Positions 24,481 to 32,124 of a DNA stretch of 64,000 bases are shown here, piece by piece (positions within the stretch are counted from its first letter, which is position 1; each line of letters opens with the position of its first letter). Where the stretch lies: assembly GCF_002262885.1 (NCBI RefSeq), contig NZ_NKYF01000012.1, positions 62,001 through 126,000 of the forward strand, in the 5' to 3' direction. Under the pieces are notes generated by a model. It saw only the letters and a list, made by a program, of their open reading frames with translations, ran no database searches and was not told where the DNA came from. Both the position numbers and the translations under genes were made by a program. The DNA is from Pseudonocardia sp. MH-G8 (GTDB lineage Bacteria > Actinomycetota > Actinomycetes > Mycobacteriales > Pseudonocardiaceae).

Positions 24481-25895
24481 GGTTGCACCTGACCAACGGC
24501 CGTCTCGTCACACCGGCCGGCCTGCTGCACGGTGACGTGCTGTGCGAGGACGGCGTCATCGCCGGGATCATGGACGCAGGCGCCCGGGTGGACGCCGACG
24601 AGCGCTACGACGCGGGCGGCAAGCTCGTCCTCCCCGGGTTCATCGACCCGCACGTGCACTCCCGCGACCCCGGGATGACGCACAAGGAGGACTTCGAGCA
24701 CTCGACGCGGGGAGCGCTCACCGGTGGCGTCACGACCGTGCTGGAGATGCCCAACGCGATCCCGCCGGTGGACTCCGCCGAGGCCTTCGCGGACCGTCGG
24801 GCCCAGCACGAGCGCAACGCGTGGACCGACTTCGGGCTGTGGGGGCTGGCGCTCGGCGAGCCGAACCTCGACCAGATCGGGCCGATGTTCGCGGCCGGAG
24901 CGGTGGCCGTGAAGCTCTTCTGGGGCTACGCGCTGCACCGCGAGACCCGGTCGCTGGTCTACAACCTGGGTGACGAGGCCCCGGAGAACCTGCTGATGCC
25001 ACCGCCCAACGGGCAGGTCATGAACCTGTTCCGGGAGGTGGCCCGCCACGGCGGCCTGCTCGCGGCGCACTGCGAGGACAAGGACGTGCTCGCCACCAGC
25101 CAGGAGCAGCTCGGGCACCCCATCGAGAGCTACGAGGACCTGCTGGCCGCGCGGCCAGCCGCGGCAGAGGCCACGACCATCGCCATCGCCACCGAGTTCG
25201 CCAAGGCCACCGGCTGCCGCTTCCACGTGGTGCACCTGGCGTCGGCGGCAGGCCTGGACGCCGTGCGTTCCGCCCGGCAGCGCGGGGTCCGGCTCAGCGC
25301 GGAGACCTGCCCGCAGTACCTCACCCTGACCGACGCCGACTACCCGCGCGTCGGTCCGGTGATGAAGGTGTACCCGCCGGTGCGCTCGCAGGACGACCAG
25401 GACGCCCTCTGGGCGGGGGTGGCCGAGGGTGCGATCGTCTCCCTCGGCTCCGACCACGCCCCGCACACCGTCGAGGAGAAGAGCCGCGGGTTCGCCACCC
25501 AGCCGGCCGGTGCCGTGGGGAGCGAGACGTTCGGCCCGGTGCTCCTCGACGCGCTGCTGCGCGGCAAGACCACGGCGAGCCGGTTCGCCGAGATCACCGC
25601 GACCGAGACGGCCAAGCTCTACGGGCTCTACCCGCGCAAGGGCGTGATCCGCCCGGGCAGCGACGCGGACCTGGTGGTCGTCGACCCGGACGCGCGGCGC
25701 ACCGTGCGCAACGAGGAGCTGATCGCCAAGCAGCCCGTGAGCCCCTGGAACGGCTTCGAGCTGCGTGGGGCACCCGTGGCCACGGTGCTGCGCGGCGAGG
25801 TCGTGGTGCGCGACCGGGAGATCGTGGCCCCGCGTCGCGGCCGCTTCGTCGCCGCCGACCACACCGGTGCGGACGCCACACCGGCGACGCGGTGA
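24477..25895 (+). CDS. Dihydroorotase-type cyclic amidohydrolase
   Basis: A 472-aa metal-dependent amidohydrolase. The metal ligands are visible: HVH (H59, H61), carboxylated K146, H198, H253 and D326 in SDHAPH. R63 in HSRDPG and N93 in MPNAIPP match the dihydroorotase residues that bind the substrate carboxylate, favouring dihydroorotase over hydantoinase or allantoinase. It could hydrolyse dihydroorotate to N-carbamoyl-aspartate in the degradative direction. The TTG start overlaps the upstream stop by four bases and has GGAGGAGA in front. Biosynthetic PyrC normally lies with pyrB and carA; neither is here. Confidence 0.85.
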   Translation: MRLHLTNGRLVTPAGLLHGDVLCEDGVIAGIMDAGARVDADERYDAGGKLVLPGFIDPHVHSRDPGMTHKEDFEHSTRGALTGGVTTVLEMPNAIPPVDSAEAFADRRAQHERNAWTDFGLWGLALGEPNLDQIGPMFAAGAVAVKLFWGYALHRETRSLVYNLGDEAPENLLMPPPNGQVMNLFREVARHGGLLAAHCEDKDVLATSQEQLGHPIESYEDLLAARPAAAEATTIAIATEFAKATGCRFHVVHLASAAGLDAVRSARQRGVRLSAETCPQYLTLTDADYPRVGPVMKVYPPVRSQDDQDALWAGVAEGAIVSLGSDHAPHTVEEKSRGFATQPAGAVGSETFGPVLLDALLRGKTTASRFAEITATETAKLYGLYPRKGVIRPGSDADLVVVDPDARRTVRNEELIAKQPVSPWNGFELRGAPVATVLRGEVVVRDREIVAPRRGRFVAADHTGADATPATR

Positions 25896-27226
25896 GCGAT
25901 CAGGGCAGCGACGCGGGGAGCCTCGCGCGCGCCGTGTCCGTGGCGATCACGCAGGCCATCCGGTTGTCCGCCGGTCCGCTCCCCGAGCCGGTCCGCCGGC
26001 ACGCGGTCCACGTCGTGGCCGACACGATCGGCGTGAGCCTGGCCGGTGGGCGGACCGCGGAGATGGTCCGGCTGCGGGAGTCGCAGCTCCCGGGCGGGGG
26101 AGGGGCCACGGTGCTGGCGCCCGGCGCCGCCCCCGCGTCGCCGGAGGAGGCGGCCTTCCTCAACGCGACCGCCGGGTCGTTCCTCGAGCTCGACGAGGGC
26201 ATGCGCCCGACCGGGCACCCGGCGATGCACGTCGTGCCGGCTGCTCTCGCGGCGGCCGAGGTCGAGCACCGCTCGGGTGCGGAGCTGCTCGGCGCGGTCG
26301 TCGCCGGGTACGAGGTGACCGCCCGGTTGTTCACCGCCTTCCGGCTCACGCCGCCGACCCACCCGCACGGTCACCTCGGTGGCGTGGGCGCGGCGGTCGC
26401 GGTGGCGCTGCTGCTGGGGGAGGACCCCGTCGCCGTGGCCACGATCGCCGCGACCACGCCGACGATCCCGGTCTGGAACGCCTGCTACGAAGGCGCCACC
26501 GCCCGCAACACGGCGATGGGGCTCGCGGCGCAGAACGCGCTGCGGGCGGTCCGGCTGCACCGGGCCGGGTTCCGGGGGTCGCCGGAGTCGGTGGGTGCGC
26601 TTTTCGGCCAGGTGACGGGCCGGGTCGTGGACGTCGACGCGCTCACGGGTGCGGTCGATCCCGCACGGCCGGCGATCCTGCGCAACTACTTCAAGCGGCA
26701 CAGCGCCTGCGCGCTCACCCACGGTGCGATCGACGCCGTGCTGTCCCTGCCGGCGGTGCCGGTAGAGCAGATCACCGCTGTGGAGGTGCAGACCGTGGCG
26801 AACAACCTGAAGCTCGACCGGCAGGCGGCACCGAACGACCTGTCCGCGCGCTTCTCGCTGCCCTACGCGGTGGCGGCCGCGCTGAGCGCGCGGGCTTCGG
26901 ACGAACCCGCGGGCCTCTCCACGTTCGACTACCGGCCGGCGGTCGCGGAGCTCGCGCAGCGGGTGAGCGTCGGCGTGGACGACGAGCTCGAGCGCCAGTG
27001 GCCGCAGCACTCGCCGACCCGGGTCGTCGTGCACGCCGGGCAGCGGCTGGAGGCGTCGGTGACCGACCCGCGCGGTCACCACCACGATCCGTTGACCGCG
27101 GACGAGCTCCGGCGGAAGTTCCACGTCCTGGTGGGCGCATCGGGGGAGCGGCTGTGGGACTCCCTCCTCGCCCTCGACCGGACCCCCGACGTGGCCGCGG
27201 TCCTCGCGCCGCTGCGAGGCATCTGA
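25892..27226 (+). CDS. MmgE/PrpD-family protein
   Basis: A 444-aa member of the MmgE/PrpD fold (2-methylcitrate dehydratase, cis-aconitate decarboxylase, iminodisuccinate epimerase and many unknowns). Characteristic parts are VADTIGVSLAGG, AAFLNATAGSFLELDEG, GYEVTARL and the NYFKRHSACALTHGAIDA active-site region. Its reaction here is unknown; members act on di- or tricarboxylates, which fits a pathway through carbamoyl-aspartate and aspartate. The GTG start overlaps the dihydroorotase stop by four bases. It closes the first + strand unit. Confidence 0.82.
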   Translation: MSDQGSDAGSLARAVSVAITQAIRLSAGPLPEPVRRHAVHVVADTIGVSLAGGRTAEMVRLRESQLPGGGGATVLAPGAAPASPEEAAFLNATAGSFLELDEGMRPTGHPAMHVVPAALAAAEVEHRSGAELLGAVVAGYEVTARLFTAFRLTPPTHPHGHLGGVGAAVAVALLLGEDPVAVATIAATTPTIPVWNACYEGATARNTAMGLAAQNALRAVRLHRAGFRGSPESVGALFGQVTGRVVDVDALTGAVDPARPAILRNYFKRHSACALTHGAIDAVLSLPAVPVEQITAVEVQTVANNLKLDRQAAPNDLSARFSLPYAVAAALSARASDEPAGLSTFDYRPAVAELAQRVSVGVDDELERQWPQHSPTRVVVHAGQRLEASVTDPRGHHHDPLTADELRRKFHVLVGASGERLWDSLLALDRTPDVAAVLAPLRGI

Positions 27227-27238
27227 CGCCCGAGCGCC

Positions 27239-27298
27239 TTGACAGGCGTCCGGCTGAGGGGCACTCTTCGCCCTTCGAAACTGGAAAGAGGTTTCCAG
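27239..27298 (+). promoter_or_regulatory. Promoter and IclR operator of the second catabolic unit
   Basis: TTGACA (27239-27244), 17-bp spacing, CACTCT (27262-27267), then after 13 bases the palindrome CTGGAAA-GAGG-TTTCCAG (27281-27298). The core TGGAAAGARGTTTCCA is identical to that at 23426-23441. The operator ends one base before the DHOD start codon, so a bound repressor would also cover the ribosome site. Confidence 0.7.
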
Positions 27299-27299
27299 A

Positions 27300-28253
27300 A
27301 TGACAGCACGGATCGACGGAGTGGTCGAGGACGTGCCGGAGGACGCCCGACCGGTCGACCTCTCGGTGCGGCTGGGCGACCTCCCGCTCGCCAACCCGGT
27401 GATGCCCGCCTCCGGGTGCTTCGGCCCGGAGCTGGCCGACCTGCTGCCGGTGCACCGCCTGGGCGCCGTCGTCACGAAGACGGTCTTCGCGCAGGCGCGG
27501 CCGGGCAACCCGGCGCACCGGCTCGCCGAGAGCGCGCAGGGCATGCTCAACAGCGTCGGGATCCCGAGCCCGGGGACGGCGGCGTTCGTCCGGTCCGGGC
27601 TGCCCGCCTACCAGCGGCTCGGCGTGCCGGTCGTGGTGAGCGTCGGTGGCCTGTCCGAGCGGGAGTACTGGCAGGTCGCCGAGGCGCTCATCGGGTGCCC
27701 GCACGCCGCGCTCGAGGTGAACGTGTCGTGCCCGAACCTGGAGCGGGGCGGCCAGACCCTGGGTTCCGACCCCCGGGCACTGCACCGCGTCGTGGCCGGG
27801 GTCGTCGTCCGGAGCGCGGTCCCGGTGCTGGTGAAGCTCGGTCCGGACCTGACCGCCATCGACACGGCCGCACGTGCGGCCGAGGACGCCGGCGCGACGG
27901 CGGTGACCGTCTGCAACAGCTTCCCCGCGCTCGCCGTGGATCCGGGGAGCCGCCGGGCGAAGCTCGGCCACGGCACCGGCGGCCTGTCCGGCCCGGCGAT
28001 CAAGCCCCTCGTCCTGCGGATGGTCTGGCAGGTCGCGCAGGCCGTGCGCATCCCCGTGATCGGGTGCGGCGGCATCGGCACGGCGCAGGACGTGGCCGAG
28101 TACCTCGTCGCCGGGGCCACGGCAGTACAGGTCGGGACGGCGACCTTCGCGCGGCCGTTCGTGATGACCGAGATCCTCCGCGAGCTCCCGGCCCTGGCGG
28201 CGGAGCTCGGGGCCACCCGCCTCTCCGACCTGGTCGGCACTTCCTCCTTCTGA
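27300..28253 (+). CDS. Class 1B dihydroorotate dehydrogenase catalytic subunit
   Basis: A 317-aa flavoprotein of the dihydroorotate dehydrogenase family. C144 in the NVSCPN motif is the active-site base of class 1 enzymes, and a PyrK-like partner is encoded at 31306, so this is the class 1B type that exchanges electrons with NAD. Most actinobacteria make pyrimidines with a membrane class 2 enzyme, so this is likely a second, degradative enzyme reducing orotate to dihydroorotate, as in Clostridium oroticum. It is the first gene of the second IclR-controlled unit. Confidence 0.88.
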   Translation: MTARIDGVVEDVPEDARPVDLSVRLGDLPLANPVMPASGCFGPELADLLPVHRLGAVVTKTVFAQARPGNPAHRLAESAQGMLNSVGIPSPGTAAFVRSGLPAYQRLGVPVVVSVGGLSEREYWQVAEALIGCPHAALEVNVSCPNLERGGQTLGSDPRALHRVVAGVVVRSAVPVLVKLGPDLTAIDTAARAAEDAGATAVTVCNSFPALAVDPGSRRAKLGHGTGGLSGPAIKPLVLRMVWQVAQAVRIPVIGCGGIGTAQDVAEYLVAGATAVQVGTATFARPFVMTEILRELPALAAELGATRLSDLVGTSSF

Positions 28254-28269
28254 CATCAGGAGCCACTTC

Positions 28270-29553
28270 ATGGACGTTGACGACGACGCCGCGAACCGTG
28301 CGGCCCCGCCCCGGTCCACCGGTGCCGGACCCGGCGACGAGCAGGTCACCCCGTACGGCCGCAAGGCCGTCTTCGCCGCCACCCTCGGTTACGCGATGGA
28401 CGGCTTCGACCTGCAGATCCTCGGGTTCGCGCTACCCGCGATCACGCTGAGCCTCGGGCTTTCCACCACCGAGGCCGGGTGGCTGGCCACGATCACGCTG
28501 ATCGGCACGGTCGCCGGGGCCATGGTCTTCGGGGCCCTCGCCGACCGGTACGGCCGGGTCAGGATCCTGACCTACTCGATCGTGCTGTTCGCGGTGTTCA
28601 CCGCGCTGACCGCCCTCTCGCAGGGCTTCGTCGAGATGGCGATCTTCCGGTTCATCGCGGGGATCGGGATCGGCGGCGAGTTCGGCATCGGCATGGCGCT
28701 GGCCGCCGAGGCCTTCCCGGCCCTCAAGCGGGCCAGGGCGACGTCGATCGTCGGCGTCGGTTTCCAGCTCGGTGTCCTGCTCGCAGCGATCATCTCGGCC
28801 CCGGTGATCACCTTGTGGGGATGGCGCGGCCTGTTCGTCATCGGCGTCTTCCCCGCCGTCGTCGCGGCGGTCTTCCGGCGCCGGCTGCACGAGCCGGAGG
28901 CGTTCCTCAAGCACCGGGAGGACGCCGCCCGCGAGAAGCCCCCGAACCCGTACCGGCTGCTGGTCGCCGACCGCAGGATCGCGAAGATCAGCCTCGGGAT
29001 CGTGATCATCTGTTCGGTCCAGAACTTCGGCTACTACGGGATCATGACCTGGCTGCCGACCTACCTGTCGAAGCAGATCGGGCTGAGCCTCACCGCCTCG
29101 GCGACGTGGACCGCGGTCACGATCGGCGGCATGATCTTCGGGATCCTGCTGTTCGGTCAGCTCGCCGACCGGATCGGTCGCCGCAAGGCCTTCTGGATCT
29201 TCCAGGCCGGTGCCTGCCTCGCCTTGTTCGGCTACAGCCAGCTGCAGGCGCCGCTGGCCGTGCTCGCGGGCGGGGCCGTGATGGGGATCTTCGCCAACGG
29301 CATGCTCGGCGGTTACGGCGCCATCATCGCGGAGAACTTCCCGACCGCGGGCCGCGCGACCGCGCAGAACGTGCTGTTCGGGATCGGTCGGGGTGTCGGC
29401 GGGTTCGCGCCGCTCGTCGTCGCCCTGTTCGCGAGCGCGTACGGCTTCGCCGCCGCGCTCAGCTTCCTCGCCCTGATCTACATCGTGGCGATGGTGGCCA
29501 TGGTGCTGATCCCCGATCGGCGGGCCGAGCCGCTCGACCCCGCCCCCCGTTGA
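28270..29553 (+). CDS. MFS carrier, aromatic-acid:H+ symporter-like
   Basis: A 427-aa major facilitator with 12 predicted membrane segments. The DGFDLQILGFALPAI first helix is typical of the AAHS branch (4-hydroxybenzoate, benzoate carriers), and motif-A loops ADRYGR and ADRIGRRK occur in both halves. Within this operon the natural cargo is orotate, an aromatic-like carboxylate. AGGAG lies 8 nt before the ATG and only 16 bp separate it from the dehydrogenase gene. Confidence 0.88.
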   Translation: MDVDDDAANRAAPPRSTGAGPGDEQVTPYGRKAVFAATLGYAMDGFDLQILGFALPAITLSLGLSTTEAGWLATITLIGTVAGAMVFGALADRYGRVRILTYSIVLFAVFTALTALSQGFVEMAIFRFIAGIGIGGEFGIGMALAAEAFPALKRARATSIVGVGFQLGVLLAAIISAPVITLWGWRGLFVIGVFPAVVAAVFRRRLHEPEAFLKHREDAAREKPPNPYRLLVADRRIAKISLGIVIICSVQNFGYYGIMTWLPTYLSKQIGLSLTASATWTAVTIGGMIFGILLFGQLADRIGRRKAFWIFQAGACLALFGYSQLQAPLAVLAGGAVMGIFANGMLGGYGAIIAENFPTAGRATAQNVLFGIGRGVGGFAPLVVALFASAYGFAAALSFLALIYIVAMVAMVLIPDRRAEPLDPAPR

Positions 29554-29567
29554 GGAGGAGTACGTCC

Positions 29568-30059
29568 ATGGCAACCACCGGCAACGCCCCTGCGATCGCC
29601 GCGCTGAACGCCGTCGGGGTCGCCCCCGACACCTACGGGCCCACGGTCAACACCGCGCGCTCACCCCGGGACGTGGAAGTGATCGGCGAACGGCTGGCCG
29701 GCCGGATCCGCGACCTCGCCGCCGGGCCGCCGCGGGCACTGGTCGTCTGGGACACCAGCGACGAGGCGGTGCTCGCCCACGTGGTCGCCCGGAGCCTGGG
29801 CGTCGCCGTGCTGCGGACCTCCGAGGTGGAGGGGCGCCTGGAACTGGACCGCCACCTCGAGCCGGGGACCCCGGTCGTGCCGATGGCCACCCAGTGGGTG
29901 GACCGGCGGCTGGCGACGCTGCGCAAGCTGCTCGAGAACCGGGGAGGGCAGACCGTCGCGGTGGCGGCAGTGCTCGGCTCCGCGACGCTCGCCGAGGTCC
30001 GCGACGTGCCCACCGCCGCGCTCGGGGCCCTCGACGAGACGACGGGGCTCCTCTCGTGA
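29568..30059 (+). CDS. Unrecognised 163-aa protein in the pyrimidine cluster
   Basis: No family could be assigned with confidence. The sequence alternates strands and helices (ALVVWDTSDEAVLAHVVARSLG, then TPVVPMATQW and TVAVAAVLGSATLAE), recalling a Rossmann or phosphoribosyltransferase-like fold, but the PRPP-binding acidic motif of real phosphoribosyltransferases is absent. GAGGAGGAG precedes the ATG and its stop overlaps the next start by four bases, so it is a true member of the operon. It could bind a pyrimidine or nucleotide ligand, or assist its enzyme neighbours. Confidence 0.75.
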   Translation: MATTGNAPAIAALNAVGVAPDTYGPTVNTARSPRDVEVIGERLAGRIRDLAAGPPRALVVWDTSDEAVLAHVVARSLGVAVLRTSEVEGRLELDRHLEPGTPVVPMATQWVDRRLATLRKLLENRGGQTVAVAAVLGSATLAEVRDVPTAALGALDETTGLLS

Positions 30060-31309
30060 GCCGGCTCGCCGACCCCGATCGGCTCCGGGCACTGCTGGAC
30101 ACGTTCGCCGCGCTCTCCGAGCCGGACTCCGGACCGGGCGTCACGCGCCTGGCCTACACGCCCCTCGAACGCGACGCGCACGCGGTGTTCGCCGCCCGGC
30201 TGGCCGATCTCGGGGCCGTCGTCCGGACCGACGCGGCCGGCAACACCCTCGCGGAGCTGGCCGGGACCGATCCCGCCGCCCCCGCGATCGGGACCGGTTC
30301 GCACCTGGACAGCGTCCCGAACGCGGGGAGGTTCGACGGCATCGCCGGCGCCGCCGCCGCGGTGGAGACGGCGCGGTTGATCCGCGAGCACGAGGTCGCC
30401 CACCGGCACCCGCTGCGGTTCGTGGTGTTCGCCGCCGAGGAGGGCGCCCGCTTCGGCCAGGCGTGCACCGGCAGCCGCATCGTCGCCGGCCTCACCGGAC
30501 CCGACGATCTGCGCGAGAAGCGCGACGCCGAGGGAGTCTCGCTCGCCGAGGCGATGTCCGCCGTCGGGTTCGACCCCGCCCTCGTGGGCGACGCCCGTTG
30601 GGACCCCGCGGACTGGGCGGGGTTCGTGGAGCTGCACATCGAGCAGGGTGCGGTGCTGGAGTCCGAGGGCCGCCGCGTCGGGGTCGTCGACACCATCTCG
30701 GGAAGCACGCGGTTGCGGTTCGAGCTCACCGGCCGGGCCTCGCACAGCGGCGGGACACCGATGCACCTGCGTGCCGACGCCGCCGCGGCGGCCGCCGAGA
30801 TCGTGCTGCTCGTGGAGTCGGTCGCCACGCACGCGGCCGCCGGCGGGACCCGCGCGACCGTCGGCCGGATCGACATCGCGCCGGGTTCGATCACGACGAT
30901 CGCCGGCGCGGCGAGCCTGTGGGTGGACGTGCGCGGCCTGGACCGCGGGGAGCAGCAGCGGGCCGCGGCGGAGATCGTGGAGCGGGCCGCGGCGGCCTGT
31001 GACCGGCGGGGCGTGGGCTTCACGTCCCACCCGCTGGCCGAGACCCCGCCGGTCCCGCTGCCGGCGGCCGTCCGCGACGTCCTCGTCGCCACCTGCGCGG
31101 ACCTCGGGATCGACCCCACCGTCCTGGCCAGCGGGGCCAGCCACGACGCCCAGCAGGTCAACCACGTCACGCCAACCGGGATGATCTTCGTGCCGAGCCG
31201 GGACGGGATCAGCCACGACCCCGCGGAGAGCACCGACATCGACGACCTGGCGCTGGGCACCACGGTGCTGGCCGCGGGCCTGCTGCGCCTCGACGCCGAG
31301 CTGCCGTGA
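30056..31309 (+). CDS. N-carbamoyl-L-amino-acid hydrolase, probable ureidosuccinase
   Basis: A 417-aa binuclear zinc hydrolase of the M20/HyuC-AmaB family. Seen are GSHLDSVPNAGRFDG (H83 and D94 as metal ligands), AAEEGARF (E128, E129), ELHIEQG, the dimerisation segment GRASHSGGTP and the C-terminal SHDAQQVNHVTPTGMIF. It cleaves N-carbamoyl or related ureido acids to the amino acid, CO2 and ammonia. Beside dihydroorotase and DHOD its substrate should be N-carbamoyl-L-aspartate. Allantoate or beta-ureidopropionate are alternatives, but no partner genes for those pathways are present. GTG start with 4-bp overlap on each side. Confidence 0.85.
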   Translation: MSRLADPDRLRALLDTFAALSEPDSGPGVTRLAYTPLERDAHAVFAARLADLGAVVRTDAAGNTLAELAGTDPAAPAIGTGSHLDSVPNAGRFDGIAGAAAAVETARLIREHEVAHRHPLRFVVFAAEEGARFGQACTGSRIVAGLTGPDDLREKRDAEGVSLAEAMSAVGFDPALVGDARWDPADWAGFVELHIEQGAVLESEGRRVGVVDTISGSTRLRFELTGRASHSGGTPMHLRADAAAAAAEIVLLVESVATHAAAGGTRATVGRIDIAPGSITTIAGAASLWVDVRGLDRGEQQRAAAEIVERAAAACDRRGVGFTSHPLAETPPVPLPAAVRDVLVATCADLGIDPTVLASGASHDAQQVNHVTPTGMIFVPSRDGISHDPAESTDIDDLALGTTVLAAGLLRLDAELP

Positions 31310-32124
31310 TCTTGGAACCGCTCGCGCCCGCCGACCGGCCGGTCCCCACCTGGTGCGCGGCCGAGGTCCTCGTCAACCGGCACCACGCCGACCGCTACCA
31401 GCACCTCCGCCTCGCGGCGCCGGAGATCGCGGCGGCCGCCCGGCCCGGCCAGTTCGTCATGCTCACCGCGGCAAAGGGGCACGCGGGCGGCCCGGTGCTG
31501 CCGCGGCCCATGGCGATCTACTCCTGGGACGCGGGCGAGGGCGTGATCGACATTCTGTACGCCGTGGTCGGGGACGGCACCCGGGCGCTGGCGACCTTCA
31601 CCCCGGGCGAGCGCATGGTCGTGGTGGGACCGCTCGGCCGGGGGTTCGACATCCAGCCCGACACCGGCAAGGTCCTGCTGGTCGGGCGCGGTATCGGCAC
31701 GTGCTCCCTCACCGGCGTGGCCCAGGAGCTCGCCGGGGGACCGGCCGAGGTCGTGGCGGTGACCAGCGGCCGCGATGCGGGAGCCGTCATCGGGGCCGAC
31801 CTGTTCCGGACGCACGGCGCGGCCGCCGTCCGCGCCGTCACCGACGCCGAGGGCAGCAGCGGCGTCGAGCGGCTGCGCGCCGATCTGTGCCGCGAGCTGG
31901 ACGAGCACCCGCCCCAGCAGATCCTGACGTGCGGGTCGGACCGCCTCGCCCGGCTGAGCGCCGAGCTGGGTGCCCGCTGGGGCGCCACGGTTCAGGTCTC
32001 GGTGGAGGCGCACATGGCCTGCGGCCTCGGCTACTGCCACGGATGCGCGACCGGTCCGCTCGACGGTCCGCTCGAATCCCCGCTGGTCTGCAGGGACGGA
32101 CCCGTGTTCCGGCTGGCGGGCTGA
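31306..32124 (+). CDS. PyrK-type dihydroorotate dehydrogenase electron-transfer subunit
   Basis: A 272-aa FAD/[2Fe-2S] protein. The flavin motif RPMAIYSWD replaces the usual RPxS, the NAD-binding part has LVGRGIGTCSL, and the C-terminal cluster C239-x4-C244-x2-C247 ... C262 with CRDGPVF is diagnostic for PyrK. It would pass electrons between NADH and the DHOD flavin, which permits orotate reduction. GTG start overlapping the hydrolase stop. Its last 94 bp overlap the 3' end of the convergent efflux gene. Confidence 0.88.
   Translation: MILEPLAPADRPVPTWCAAEVLVNRHHADRYQHLRLAAPEIAAAARPGQFVMLTAAKGHAGGPVLPRPMAIYSWDAGEGVIDILYAVVGDGTRALATFTPGERMVVVGPLGRGFDIQPDTGKVLLVGRGIGTCSLTGVAQELAGGPAEVVAVTSGRDAGAVIGADLFRTHGAAAVRAVTDAEGSSGVERLRADLCRELDEHPPQQILTCGSDRLARLSAELGARWGATVQVSVEAHMACGLGYCHGCATGPLDGPLESPLVCRDGPVFRLAG

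Noticed and set aside
24477..25895. Allantoinase or hydantoinase instead of dihydroorotase
   Set aside because: HSRDPG and MPNAIPP carry the Arg and Asn used by dihydroorotases, and DHOD and PyrK genes are in the same cluster. Not excluded by experiment.
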